A DNA stretch of 64,000 nt, from assembly GCA_902615445.1 (NCBI GenBank), contig CACMOQ010000001.1, positions 22,025 to 86,024 on the forward strand, in the 5' to 3' direction. The notes under the pieces were generated by a model, which worked only from the letters and a program-made list of their open reading frames with translations, ran no database searches and was not told where the DNA came from. Each line of letters begins with the position of its first letter. The stretch's first letter is position 1. Positions 55,147 to 63,911 of this stretch are shown one piece after another. The position numbers were made by a program, and so were the translations under genes. Source of the stretch: an uncultured Pelagibacteraceae bacterium. GTDB taxonomy: Bacteria > Pseudomonadota > Alphaproteobacteria > Pelagibacterales > Pelagibacteraceae.

Positions 55147-56253
55147 TTATTGCAATTTTGAAATAATCGCATCACCCATTTGTGATGTCGATATCTCTTT
55201 CATTCCTTTAGATAAAATATCCTTTGTTCTTAATCCATCATTTAGTACACTTTGAACAGCTTTTTCTAGTGATTCTGCTTCTTTATCCAGGTCTAAGGAG
55301 TATCTCAAAGCCATAGCAAAACTTAGTATCGTTGCAATCGGATTAGCAATGCCTTTACCTGCTATATCAGGTGCAGATCCATGGATTGGCTCATACATTG
55401 CTCTCATCTCTCCCTCATTATTTCTGGCTCCTAGAGATGCAGATGGTAAAAGACCTAATGATCCAGTCAACATAGATGCTTGATCGGACAACATATCACC
55501 GAATAAATTATCCGTCACAATAACATCAAATTGTTTAGGATTTCTAAGCAATTGCATTGCACAATTATCTGCTAGCATATGGCTTAACTCAACATCTTTA
55601 TACTCTTTCTCATGAAGTGCTTGAACTTCCTCTTTCCAAAGCTGACCTGCTTCCATCACATTTGATTTTTCACAAGATGTGACTTTATTTGATCTTTTTT
55701 TTGCTAAATCGAATGCAATCCGAGCGACTCTGATTATTTCGCTACTAGTGTAAGAGTGCGTATTAATTCCTTTTCTCTCACCATTTTCTATTGGTTTGAT
55801 ACCTCTAGGTTCTCCAAAATAAATTCCACCGGTAAGCTCTCTAACAATCATAATGTCTAAACCTGAGACAACATCTGGCTTTAAGGTTGATGCATCAACT
55901 AACTGTTTAAAACATATTGCTGGTCTTAAATTAGCAAAAAGTTTCAACTCTTTCCTTAATTTTAGAAGAGCTCTTTCAGGTTTCTTAGAGAATTCAACTT
56001 GATCCCACTTTGGCCCTCCAACAGCACCTAACATTATAAAAGCGCTCTCTAAAGCTTTGTAAAATACCTCATCAGTAATTGGGGTTCCATGTTTGTCATA
56101 AGAACATCCTCCGGCCAAATCCTCATCAATTTCAAAATCTAAAGATTTTTTGTCATTAAACCAATTTATTATCTTTCTAACTTCACCAATGACTTCGGGG
56201 CCTATACCATCACCTGGTAATAATAATATTTTTCTTTTTTTTACCTTAATCAT
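55147..56253 (-). CDS. leuB: 3-isopropylmalate dehydrogenase
   Basis: Decarboxylating dehydrogenase of 368 residues in leucine synthesis. [49 protein letters not shown], and [28 protein letters not shown] with [19 protein letters not shown] are the family motifs. It overlaps leuD by 8 bp, ending a leuC-leuD-leuB run. leuA is elsewhere. Confidence 0.97.
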   Translation of the reverse strand: MIKVKKRKILLLPGDGIGPEVIGEVRKIINWFNDKKSLDFEIDEDLAGGCSYDKHGTPITDEVFYKALESAFIMLGAVGGPKWDQVEFSKKPERALLKLRKELKLFANLRPAICFKQLVDASTLKPDVVSGLDIMIVRELTGGIYFGEPRGIKPIENGERKGINTHSYTSSEIIRVARIAFDLAKKRSNKVTSCEKSNVMEAGQLWKEEVQALHEKEYKDVELSHMLADNCAMQLLRNPKQFDVIVTDNLFGDMLSDQASMLTGSLGLLPSASLGARNNEGEMRAMYEPIHGSAPDIAGKGIANPIATILSFAMALRYSLDLDKEAESLEKAVQSVLNDGLRTKDILSKGMKEISTSQMGDAIISKLQ

Positions 56254-56851
56254 TAAAGATCCATGGCTTTTGACTTTTCAGATCTTTTTCGAAACTTTCA
56301 ATTTTTTTGGATTTATTAAGCGATAACGCTATGTCATCTAAGCCCTCTAACAGGCATTGTTTTTTAAATGGGTCTACTTTAAATCTAACTTCATTATTTC
56401 CATAAATTACTTTTTCTTCATTAAGGTCTACAAAAATCTCCTCTTTTCTATTAGCATACTCTGATAATTCTTTAATTTTATCATCATTAAGAATGATTGG
56501 TAAAATTCCATTTTTAAAACAATTGTTGTGGAAAATATCAGCAAAACTTGAGCTGATCACACATGTAATACCAAAATCTAACAATGCCCAGGGTGCATGC
56601 TCCCTTGAAGAGCCACATCCAAAATTTTTCCCAGCTATCAAAATTTTTGATTTATTAAATGGAGTTTTATTTAAAACAAATTCATTTATTTCTTTACCTT
56701 TATCATCATATCTCATTTCAAAGAATAAATTTTTACCTAACCCAGTCCTTTTAATAGTTTTAAGAAATTGTTTAGGGATAATCATATCAGTATCAATATT
56801 GACTATTGGTAAATATGCCGGAATACTTTTAAGTGTGCTAAATTTTTGCAT
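56246..56851 (-). CDS. leuD: 3-isopropylmalate dehydratase small subunit
   Basis: LeuD of 201 residues with [23 protein letters not shown] and the swivel-domain loop [22 protein letters not shown]. It pairs with LeuC to isomerise isopropylmalate. It is directly downstream of leuC with no gap and overlaps leuB by 8 bp. Confidence 0.96.
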   Translation of the reverse strand: MQKFSTLKSIPAYLPIVNIDTDMIIPKQFLKTIKRTGLGKNLFFEMRYDDKGKEINEFVLNKTPFNKSKILIAGKNFGCGSSREHAPWALLDFGITCVISSSFADIFHNNCFKNGILPIILNDDKIKELSEYANRKEEIFVDLNEEKVIYGNNEVRFKVDPFKKQCLLEGLDDIALSLNKSKKIESFEKDLKSQKPWIFND

Positions 56852-58255
56852 CTAATTTTGGTACTTTCTCACATCATCAAGACTACCAGATATTGCTGCA
56901 GCAGCGGCCATGCCTGGACTGACAAGGTGTGTCCTTCCACCTCTACCTTGTCTTCCTTCAAAATTTCTATTTGAAGTGGATGCACATCTTTCCTCAGGTT
57001 TTAATTTGTCAGCATTCATAGCTAGGCACATTGAACAACCTGGTTCCCTCCATTCGAAACCTGAGTTAACAAATATCTTATCCAATCCTTCCTGCTCTGC
57101 TTGCTCTTTTACTAAACCCGATCCAGGAACGACCATCGCATGAACATGGGAGGCTATTTTTTTGTTTTTAAGAATTTTTGCAGCCTCTCTTAGGTCTTCA
57201 ATTCTACCATTTGTGCAGCTTCCTATAAAAACTTTATCTATTTTAATATCTTTTGCAGCCATATTAGGTTTTAAACCCATATAATTTAGTGCTCTTTCTA
57301 ATGAATTTTTCTTATCTTCATTTTTTTCATTTTGAGGGTTGGGAATCTTGCCATCTATCGTAATTACATCTTGTGGAGAGGTCCCCCAAGTTATCATTGG
57401 TAAAATTTCTTCAGCTTTTAAATTAACTTCTTTATCGAATTTTGCTCCATCATCTGACTTTAAATTTCTCCAATATTCTAAAGCGTTTTCCCAATTTTTT
57501 CCTTTTGGTGACATAGGTTTGCCTTCAAGATATTTAAATATTTTTTCATCAGGGGCAATCAGTCCTGCTCTAGCTCCACCTTCTATAGTCATGTTGCAAA
57601 TAGTCATTCTTTGCTCAACACTCAAAGATCTAATTAAGTCTCCAGCATATTCTATAACAAATCCAGTTCCACCAGCAGTTCCAATTTTTCCTATTATTTG
57701 AAGAATTACATCTTTTGATGTTACCCCTAATGGAAGTTTACCTTCTACATTAATTCTTAAATTTTTTGCTTTTTTTTGAACTAATGTTTGGGTAGCTAAA
57801 ACATGTTCTACCTCTGATGTTCCAATTCCAAAAGCTAAAGACCCAAAGGCACCATGTGTCGCTGTATGGCTATCTCCACAAACAATTACTGTTCCCGGTT
57901 GTGTGAAACCTTGCTCAGGTCCGATTATATGAACTATACCCTGTCTCTTATCACCCATTCCAAATAATTTAATACCAAACTCTTTACAATTTGCTTCTAA
58001 TGTATCTACCTGAATTTTAGACTCTTTATCAGATATTCCTTTTGATCTATCAGTTGTTGGTACATTGTGGTCTGCAACAGCTAGAGTAAGTTTTGGGTGT
58101 CTAACTTTCCTATTTGAATTTCTTAGACCTTCAAAAGCTTGAGGGCTAGTTACTTCATGAACCAAATGCCTATCAACAAACAATAAAGCTGTTCCATCAG
58201 CCTGTTGATCTACTAGGTGATCGTTCCAAATTTTATCGTAAAGAGTATTGGGCAT
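56852..58255 (-). CDS. leuC: 3-isopropylmalate dehydratase large subunit
   Basis: Aconitase-family protein of 467 residues. Fe-S cluster ligands lie in [16 protein letters not shown] and [66 protein letters not shown] and [20 protein letters not shown] are also typical. It starts 11 bp after the rplS stop, so leucine genes are probably co-transcribed with the ribosomal group. Confidence 0.97.
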   Translation of the reverse strand: MPNTLYDKIWNDHLVDQQADGTALLFVDRHLVHEVTSPQAFEGLRNSNRKVRHPKLTLAVADHNVPTTDRSKGISDKESKIQVDTLEANCKEFGIKLFGMGDKRQGIVHIIGPEQGFTQPGTVIVCGDSHTATHGAFGSLAFGIGTSEVEHVLATQTLVQKKAKNLRINVEGKLPLGVTSKDVILQIIGKIGTAGGTGFVIEYAGDLIRSLSVEQRMTICNMTIEGGARAGLIAPDEKIFKYLEGKPMSPKGKNWENALEYWRNLKSDDGAKFDKEVNLKAEEILPMITWGTSPQDVITIDGKIPNPQNEKNEDKKNSLERALNYMGLKPNMAAKDIKIDKVFIGSCTNGRIEDLREAAKILKNKKIASHVHAMVVPGSGLVKEQAEQEGLDKIFVNSGFEWREPGCSMCLAMNADKLKPEERCASTSNRNFEGRQGRGGRTHLVSPGMAAAAAISGSLDDVRKYQN

Positions 58256-58266
58256 TGAGAAAAAAA

Positions 58267-58857
58267 TTATTTTTTTTCTGAGGGATTTTCAAGTTTTTTT
58301 TCTGCTTTAATATCAGCTTTAGATGCATCTATTTGAGGTTCTTTTTTAGTAGTTTCCTCTTTTTTTTCATCTGATGTTGACACAACCTTTGTATTTATCT
58401 CAGTTTCAATTTCTTTATTTGTTGGGGCAATATTTTCCTCATTTACCGTCTCTGGCTTTACATCAATATCAATGCCAATTTTTTTTCTTATTTTTTCAGC
58501 AATTCTAGCTGATTTTCCTGTTCTATCCCTTAGGTAATAAAGCTTTGCTCTTCTAACTTTGCCTGAACGGATCACTTTGATAGAGTCAATCACAGTCCCA
58601 TACAGCGGAAAAGTTCTCTCAACACCTTCTCCAAATGAAATTTTTCTGACTGTAAATGACGAGTTCAAATCTCTATTTTTCTTTGCAATACAAACACCTT
58701 CGAAAAACTGTATTCTCTCTTTTTTACCTTCTGTAATTCTGACACCTACTTTAACTACATCTCCAGCAAAAAAATCAGGAATTTTTTTCTCTGATAGAAT
58801 TTTTTTAACATTATGTTGGTTTATTTCTTCGATTGTTTTCATTCTAAAATTATTCAA
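58267..58857 (-). CDS. rplS: 50S ribosomal protein L19 with long charged C-terminal tail
   Basis: L19 of 196 residues; the usual length is about 115-125. The L19 core (about 1-125) has [45 protein letters not shown] and [23 protein letters not shown]. The last roughly 70 residues are low-complexity, rich in E, K, T and S, and look disordered. The reading frame is uninterrupted, so the tail is real protein and not a frameshift. It overlaps nothing; trmD is directly upstream. Confidence 0.95.
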   Translation of the reverse strand: MNNFRMKTIEEINQHNVKKILSEKKIPDFFAGDVVKVGVRITEGKKERIQFFEGVCIAKKNRDLNSSFTVRKISFGEGVERTFPLYGTVIDSIKVIRSGKVRRAKLYYLRDRTGKSARIAEKIRKKIGIDIDVKPETVNEENIAPTNKEIETEINTKVVSTSDEKKEETTKKEPQIDASKADIKAEKKLENPSEKK

Positions 58858-59544
58858 TTAATTTTTTTTATATTTTTGCCACAAATCTGGTCTTCGGTCG
58901 CGAGTTATAGCCTCAGATTGAGATAAACGCCAGTCTTTAATTTTAGCATGATCTCCAGATAATAATACCTCTGGTACTGATTTTTCTTCCCAAATTTGAG
59001 GTTTTGTATATTGAGGGTACTCTAAAAGACCGTTTTCAAAGGTTTCATCAATTGCAGATTTTTCATTTCCTAGTACACCAGGTAAAAGTCTTAAAATGCT
59101 ATCAAGCACAACTAATGCAGCAGTTTCTCCACCAGACAAAACATAATCTCCTATACTTATTTCCTCTATATTTCTTGTATCTAAAACTCTCTCATCAACT
59201 CCTTCAAAATGACCACAAATTAGAGAGATAGATTTTTCTTTTGATAAATCTTTTGCAAATTTTTGATCAAATTTTTTTCCCTTAGGTGATAAATAAAAAA
59301 TTCTTTCATCTTTTTTTACTCTTTGGTCTAATGATTTCGCTAATATATCTGGTTTGAGTAACATTCCTGTTCCACCTCCATACGGAGTGTCATCAACAGT
59401 TTTATGTTTATCTGTTGCTGCATCTCTTATATTTACAACATTCAATTTCCACAACTTATCAGATAAAGCTTTTCCATAAAGGCCCTTAGCAAGAGGGCCA
59501 GGAAAAAATTCTGGGTACAAAGTAAATACTTGGGCTTGGAACAT
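58858..59544 (-). CDS. trmD: tRNA (guanine37-N1)-methyltransferase
   Basis: TrmD of 228 residues, a SPOUT methyltransferase acting on G37 of tRNAs read with CNN codons. Motifs: VFTLYPEFFPGPLAKGLYGKAL, DDTPYGGGTGMLLKPD, SLICGHFEGVDERV, and the knot region SIGDYVLSGGETAALVVLDSILRLLPGVLG. It lies between rpsP (14 bp) and rplS (0 bp). The rimM gene that normally sits between rpsP and trmD is missing. Confidence 0.96.
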   Translation of the reverse strand: MFQAQVFTLYPEFFPGPLAKGLYGKALSDKLWKLNVVNIRDAATDKHKTVDDTPYGGGTGMLLKPDILAKSLDQRVKKDERIFYLSPKGKKFDQKFAKDLSKEKSISLICGHFEGVDERVLDTRNIEEISIGDYVLSGGETAALVVLDSILRLLPGVLGNEKSAIDETFENGLLEYPQYTKPQIWEEKSVPEVLLSGDHAKIKDWRLSQSEAITRDRRPDLWQKYKKN

Positions 59545-59558
59545 GATGATTTTTTAAA

Positions 59559-60032
59559 TTACTTTTTTTCCCCTTTTGAAGCTTCTTCTTTTTTAGGAGC
59601 TTCTTCTTTTTTTGCTTCTGCTGCTGGTGCTGCATCTGCTTTAGGAGCTTCTTCTTTTTTTGCTTCTGTTGCTGGTGCTGCATCTGCTTTAGGAGCTTCT
59701 TCTTTTTTTGCTTCTGCTGATGTTTCTTTTTTTCTATCTTTTTTTGGAATAGCTTTTTGAGGATTATTTCCATTAACAGGCATAGGCATTAACTCATTTT
59801 CTCCTAGAATTCTTGCCACTCTTGTAGTTGGCTTTGCTCCTTGACCTAACCAATATTTAATTCTTTCAGCTTCAAGTCCTATTCTCTCTTTTTTTTCTTT
59901 GGGAAGTAATGGATTAAAAAAGCCTACCTTTTCTATAAATCTTCCATCCCTTGCAAACCGACTATCTGCTACAACTAACTTGTATACTGGTCTTTTTTTT
60001 GTACCACCTCTTGATAACCTTAACTTTAACAT
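59559..60032 (-). CDS. rpsP: 30S ribosomal protein S16 with repeat-rich C-terminal extension
   Basis: S16 of 157 residues; the usual length is about 80-120. The core has LKLRLSRGGTKKRPVYKLVVADSRFARDGRFIEKVGFFNP and ERIKYWLGQGAKPTTRVARIL. After about residue 95 comes an Ala/Lys/Glu/Pro tail with tandem 16-residue units of the type AKKEEAPKADAAPAAE. The tail is in frame and ends with GEKK. It follows ffh by 12 bp. Confidence 0.95.
   Translation of the reverse strand: MLKLRLSRGGTKKRPVYKLVVADSRFARDGRFIEKVGFFNPLLPKEKKERIGLEAERIKYWLGQGAKPTTRVARILGENELMPMPVNGNNPQKAIPKKDRKKETSAEAKKEEAPKADAAPATEAKKEEAPKADAAPAAEAKKEEAPKKEEASKGEKK
59596..59720 (-). repeat. 48 bp tandem repeat inside rpsP
   Basis: Two nearly identical 48 bp units (59596-59643 and 59644-59691) and part of a third (to about 59720) encode the repeated AKKEEAPKADAAPAxE blocks of the S16 tail. 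The units differ by single bases (for example A versus T in one alanine/threonine codon). Such repeats can change copy number by slippage. Confidence 0.85.
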
Positions 60033-60044
60033 TTGCTCTCCTTT

Positions 60045-61403
60045 TTATTTTAATTGATTAAATAGCTCTGGTGGTATTCCTTTATCAGACATACCTTTCA
60101 GATTTCCTTTCGACATTTTTTTCATCATTTCTGACATCATTTTAAATTGTTTAAGCAATTTATTGATAGTGGCTGGATCTGTACCAGAGCCATTAGCAAT
60201 TCTTTTTTTTCTTGAACCATTAATTATTTTTGGATTCTCTCTTTCTTTTTTAGTCATTGATAAAATTATCGCCTCGTTTTTAGTAATAACACTTTCATCT
60301 ATACCAGCAGCATCCATTTGGGACTTAACCTTAGATACACCAGGCATAAATGACATCACACCTTCTATCCCTCCCATTTTTTTCATCTGTCTTAATTGTG
60401 TTAAATAATCCTGCATTGAAAATTGACCTTTTTTTAAATTCTCTTCAGCTTTCTTTATATTTTCCTCACCTAAATCCTCAGCTGCTTTTTCTACAAGAGA
60501 AATGATATCTCCCATACCAAGAATTCTATTTACTATTCTATCTGGATGAAATAATTCAAGATTTTCAATTTTTTCACCAACACCTAAAAATTTAATTGGC
60601 ACTTGTGACACAAATTTCATACTCACTGCTGCTCCACCCCTTGCATCTCCATCTGCTCTAGTTAAGATTATTCCTGAGAGGTTAACAGTGTTTTTAAATT
60701 CTTTTGCGACGGACGCTGCCACTTGTCCTGTTAATGAATCTGCGACAAGAAATATCTCTGCAGGGTTAATAGTATTTTCAATTTGTTTAATTTCACTCAT
60801 CATCTGCAAGTCTATTTGTGTTCTACCAGCGGTATCAAATAGAATTATATCTGCACCATTTAAATTTGCAGCACTTAAAGCTCTTTGACAAATTTCAGTT
60901 GGTTGCTGACCTTCAATTATCGGTAAGGTTAAAATATTATTTTGCTCACCTAATGACTCTAATTGTTCTTGTGCAGCAGGCCTATAGATATCTAAACTAA
61001 CCATCATTACTTTCTTTTTTTTGGTATTCTCTAGATACCTTGCTAGTTTAGCAGTTGTAGTAGTTTTACCAGAGCCCTGAAGTCCAACCAACATAATTGG
61101 TACAGGCGGGACTGCGTTGAGATTTACATCATCATTTTTTTCACCAAGCAAGCTGACTAATTCGTCATAAACAATCTTCACAACCATATCTCCAGGGGAT
61201 GTCGATCTGATAATTTCTTTACCTAGAGTTTTTGGTTTTACTTTTTCGATGAAGTCTTTTACAACTTCAAGAGATACATCTGCCTCTAACAAGGCCTGCC
61301 TAATACCTCTTAATCCCTCATCTACTTGATTTTCATCTAGTGATGGTGCTTTTTTTAAAGAGGAAAAAACTTCCTCAAATTTATTAGTCAAATTTTCAAA
61401 CAT
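60045..61403 (-). CDS. ffh: Signal recognition particle protein Ffh
   Basis: SRP54-type GTPase of 452 residues from the ATG at 61403 (MFENLTNKFEEVFSSLKK). A longer frame to 61430 would be translated through the structured leader and is rejected. The N domain is followed by the G domain with VGLQGSGKTTTTAKLARYL, SLDIYRPAAQEQL, FDTAGRTQID and ILTRADGDARGGAAVS. The methionine-rich M domain follows (FMPGVSKVKSQMDAAG, KKRIANGSGTDPATINKLLKQFKMMSEMMKKM). It binds signal peptides with 4.5S RNA, which is not in the window. Confidence 0.96.
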   Translation of the reverse strand: MFENLTNKFEEVFSSLKKAPSLDENQVDEGLRGIRQALLEADVSLEVVKDFIEKVKPKTLGKEIIRSTSPGDMVVKIVYDELVSLLGEKNDDVNLNAVPPVPIMLVGLQGSGKTTTTAKLARYLENTKKKKVMMVSLDIYRPAAQEQLESLGEQNNILTLPIIEGQQPTEICQRALSAANLNGADIILFDTAGRTQIDLQMMSEIKQIENTINPAEIFLVADSLTGQVAASVAKEFKNTVNLSGIILTRADGDARGGAAVSMKFVSQVPIKFLGVGEKIENLELFHPDRIVNRILGMGDIISLVEKAAEDLGEENIKKAEENLKKGQFSMQDYLTQLRQMKKMGGIEGVMSFMPGVSKVKSQMDAAGIDESVITKNEAIILSMTKKERENPKIINGSRKKRIANGSGTDPATINKLLKQFKMMSEMMKKMSKGNLKGMSDKGIPPELFNQLK

Positions 61404-61407
61404 ATTT

Positions 61408-61510
61408 ATTACACGCAATAGTAATCGCACTAGTGGGCGAACCCTCGCAGACTAGTGTCGATCTCTTTGTTTCCAAAGACACCGCAAATTTAACGTTTTT
61501 GCGGAAACTG
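61408..61510 (-). ncRNA. Structured leader RNA upstream of ffh
   Basis: On the minus strand four hairpins occur in about 100 bases: CCGCAAA/TTTGCGG (61504-61498 with 61488-61482, 9-base loop); CTTTG-GAAA-CAAAG (61478-61465); a 7 bp CACTAGT/ACTAGTG stem (61457-61451 with 61434-61428) capped by GGG-TTCG-CCC (61444-61435); and ATTAC/GTAAT (61425-61421 with 61412-61408) four bases before the ATG. Local GC is clearly higher than in the surroundings. It resembles a leader and not 4.5S RNA, because the conserved SRP RNA tip (GGTCCGGAAGGAAGCAGC type) is absent. From memory, an ffh-associated RNA motif has been described in Candidatus Pelagibacter; I cannot verify identity. Confidence 0.75.
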
Positions 61511-61516
61511 CCACAA

Positions 61517-61525
61517 ACTATAATA
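61517..61525. promoter_or_regulatory. Shared, near-symmetric -10 region of divergent dapF and ffh
   Basis: The plus strand reads TATAAT at 61519-61524, about 41 bases before the dapF ATG. The minus strand over the same bases reads TATTAT (61525-61520) and TATAGT (61522-61517), which would start transcription near 61510, exactly at the edge of the ffh leader hairpins. A TTGACT lies at 61542-61537 on the minus strand but with a spacer shorter than usual. No ideal -35 is seen for dapF. Confidence 0.45.
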
Positions 61526-61564
61526 GAGGTTCAAAAAGTCAATAAATAAGTTAAATAAACATAT

Positions 61565-62389
61565 ATGAACATTAAAGCATTTAAAATGGATGGTTTAGGT
61601 AATGACTTTGTAATTATTGATAATAGACAAAAAATTACCAATTTAAATAAAGAACAGATAATTAAAATTTGCGATAGAAGTTTTATTGGTTGTGATCAAT
61701 TGATTTTAATAGAAAACGACAATTCAGCTGATGCATACTTGAAATTTTTTAATTCTGATGGTGGAGAGTCAGGGGCATGTGGTAATGGAACAAGATGCAT
61801 TGCTGATTTCATTTCAAGAGAAACAAATAATAAAACTATAGTTTTAAAGACATTATCTGGACTGTTAAAGTCTGAAATTTTAGGAAATAAGACTGTTACA
61901 ACAGAAATTGGTAAAGCCAAAACAGAGTGGAGTGAAATACCTTTGTCGGAAAAATTAGATACAAAAAATTTAAATGTTAAAATACTTGATATAAATAATA
62001 AAGAGCATACTGGTGGCACCGCAGTAAATGTTGGAAATCCACATATCATTTTTTTTGTTAATGAACTAAACGATTTCAATATTAAAAAAATTGGTCCAGA
62101 AATTGAAAATCATTTTATTTTCCCAGAAAAATGTAATGTCACAATTGCTCAAGTTATAAATAAAGATTTGATTAAAGTTAAAGTCTGGGAAAGAGGAGCT
62201 GGATTGACTAAAGCATGTGGCACTGCTGCTTGCGCAACAGCATTTGCTGGTAAAATAAATAATTTAACAGAAAGTAAAACAGATATAGAATTTTCGACAG
62301 GGAAATTGTCGATATGGATTGACACAAAAAATTCAATACATTTAAAAGGTCCTGTATCAGATGCAGAGGAAATCGAAATTAAATTATAA
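61565..62389 (+). CDS. dapF: Diaminopimelate epimerase
   Basis: PLP-independent epimerase of 274 residues, converting LL- to meso-diaminopimelate for lysine and peptidoglycan. Both catalytic cysteines are present: C72 in ESGACGNGTRC and C218 in GLTKACGTAAC. N-terminal FKMDGLGNDFVIID and GNPHIIFFV are typical. The gene overlaps ftsY by 1 bp and is divergent from ffh. Confidence 0.96.
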   Translation: MNIKAFKMDGLGNDFVIIDNRQKITNLNKEQIIKICDRSFIGCDQLILIENDNSADAYLKFFNSDGGESGACGNGTRCIADFISRETNNKTIVLKTLSGLLKSEILGNKTVTTEIGKAKTEWSEIPLSEKLDTKNLNVKILDINNKEHTGGTAVNVGNPHIIFFVNELNDFNIKKIGPEIENHFIFPEKCNVTIAQVINKDLIKVKVWERGAGLTKACGTAACATAFAGKINNLTESKTDIEFSTGKLSIWIDTKNSIHLKGPVSDAEEIEIKL

Positions 62390-63306
62390 TGGGAATTTTT
62401 GATAAATTTAAAATAGGTTTTCAAAAAAGTGCTTCCGCACTTACATCCGGTCTAAAAGAAATAATAATAAAAAAAGAGATAGATGATAAAAATTTAGATA
62501 AAATAGAGGAATTTTTAATTCAATCAGATGTGGGAGTAGAAGCTGCATCAGAAATAAAAGAAATTATTTCGAATAAAAAAATCGATCCAAACAAAGATCT
62601 AACTAGTGAAATAAATTATATTTTAAAAGAGTATATAATTTCTTTAATGAAACCCTTAGAGAATAATTCATTTTTTGAGAAAAAAGAAAAACTTAATTCA
62701 ACTTTAGTTTCAGGAGTAAATGGAGTTGGAAAAACTACAACTATCGGTAAAATTGGTAAAATTTTAAAAACTAATGGCAATAAAGTTATGTTTGCAGCCT
62801 CAGATACTTTTAGAGCAGCAGCAATTGAACAACTAGAAAATTGGGCAAATAAAATTAACGTTTCAATTACTAAATCTTCTCAAGGTGCTGATCCCGCTTC
62901 AGTGGCGTATAAGGCGATTGAAAAAGCAATTAACAATAATTTTCATCAAGTATTAATTGATACGGCTGGCAGACTTCAAAATAAAAAAAACCTTATGGAA
63001 GAATACAAAAAGATAGCAAATGTTATAAAAAAAATTGATACTGAGGCGCCTCACAATGTTATTTTAGTTTTAGATGCTACATCTGGACAAAATGTAATTA
63101 ATCAAGTTGAAGAATTTAATAAAATAATTCCTATAACAGGTATTGTAATGACTAAGTTAGATGGGACAGCAAAAGGTGGCATACTTTTAGCATTAGCTAA
63201 AAAATATAAACTTCCCATTGTTGCATTAGGCTTAGGTGAAAAAGAGGATGACCTTCAGTTATTTGATGCCAAAAAATTTGCTGAAGCATTTACCCAAGTT
63301 AATTAA
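62389..63306 (+). CDS. ftsY: Signal recognition particle receptor FtsY
   Basis: SRP receptor GTPase of 305 residues, with a very short N-terminus (MGIFDKFKIGFQKSASALTSGLKEI) and no acidic A domain, as in other Alphaproteobacteria. The G domain shows SGVNGVGKTTTIGKIG, SDTFRAAAIEQLENWA, LIDTAGRLQNKKNLMEE and TKLDGTAKGG. It docks Ffh-ribosome complexes at the membrane. The TAA is part of a palindromic TTAATTAA shared with the next, convergent gene. Confidence 0.96.
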   Translation: MGIFDKFKIGFQKSASALTSGLKEIIIKKEIDDKNLDKIEEFLIQSDVGVEAASEIKEIISNKKIDPNKDLTSEINYILKEYIISLMKPLENNSFFEKKEKLNSTLVSGVNGVGKTTTIGKIGKILKTNGNKVMFAASDTFRAAAIEQLENWANKINVSITKSSQGADPASVAYKAIEKAINNNFHQVLIDTAGRLQNKKNLMEEYKKIANVIKKIDTEAPHNVILVLDATSGQNVINQVEEFNKIIPITGIVMTKLDGTAKGGILLALAKKYKLPIVALGLGEKEDDLQLFDAKKFAEAFTQVN

Positions 63307-63862
63307 TCAAATTACTAGAAATTAATGGTTTGTAGATATTACATTTGTAATTATCTTTAAATTTATAATACCCACAATCTTTTGAAAATGATGAAATTAT
63401 AAAGTCAAACTTACCTGTAGTGGGATAGAGTTCCAATTTTTTTTTACTGATGTCATACTTAAAATTTGCATTTAAACTTTTTACTGCACTAATCATCACC
63501 AATGTTTTGTCATCCTCTAATAAGTAATATGCAAAATCATCAGGAAATACCGGAAAGTCATATTCCTGTAGAAAATATTTTGCTTGAGACGGAAACCAAT
63601 CATAAGAGATTAAAGGAGAAGATGACTTAGTTGAATAATTGTAAATATACAAATCTTTTGGATAATCATTTATATAATTACTTTCCTCACCTCTTGCTAA
63701 AACAGATTTTTTTCTGCCTTTAAAATATAAACTAAATTCTTTGTTATGGGAGTCCATATTGTCTATGTGAAATAAATCATCTGGCTGGAAAAATTTATCT
63801 TGTGAATTAACAATATTTGTTAATGTCAAATATGATAAAAGTATTAATAAAAATTTTCTCAC
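63299..63862 (-). CDS. Secreted hypothetical protein
   Basis: I do not recognise this protein of 187 residues. It has a clear signal peptide (KFLLILLSYLTLTNIVNS, probable cleavage before QDKFF), so it is likely periplasmic or outer-membrane associated. The mature part is rich in aromatic residues and aspartate, with no membrane segment and two cysteines near the C-terminus (KDCGYYKF and YKCNIYKP) that could form a disulfide. It converges on ftsY with an 8 bp overlap. The coding-like composition and signal peptide support a real gene, but no function can be given. Confidence 0.75.
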   Translation of the reverse strand: MRKFLLILLSYLTLTNIVNSQDKFFQPDDLFHIDNMDSHNKEFSLYFKGRKKSVLARGEESNYINDYPKDLYIYNYSTKSSSPLISYDWFPSQAKYFLQEYDFPVFPDDFAYYLLEDDKTLVMISAVKSLNANFKYDISKKKLELYPTTGKFDFIISSFSKDCGYYKFKDNYKCNIYKPLISSNLIN

Positions 63863-63911
63863 ATTACTAAGCTATAAAAAAATTTTGAAATATATTTGTT
63901 GAGATTATGGC

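Noticed and set aside
59530..59760. Alanine/serine/phenylalanine repeat frame on the plus strand opposite rpsP
   Set aside because: It is the antisense reading of the same 48 bp repeats and has no ribosome binding site or family match.
59486..59773. Lysine/glutamine-rich frame overlapping rpsP and trmD
   Set aside because: It is a shifted reading of the rpsP repeat DNA; the S16 frame is clearly the real one.
61404..61430. N-terminal extension of Ffh (start at 61430)
   Set aside because: The extra residues would be translated from the hairpin region, and the family start aligns with MFENLTNKF at 61403.
61404..61564. The structured region between ffh and dapF as the 4.5S SRP RNA gene
   Set aside because: The conserved SRP RNA tip sequence is not found on either strand and the hairpins are separate short stems, not one long rod. 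A leader RNA fits better.
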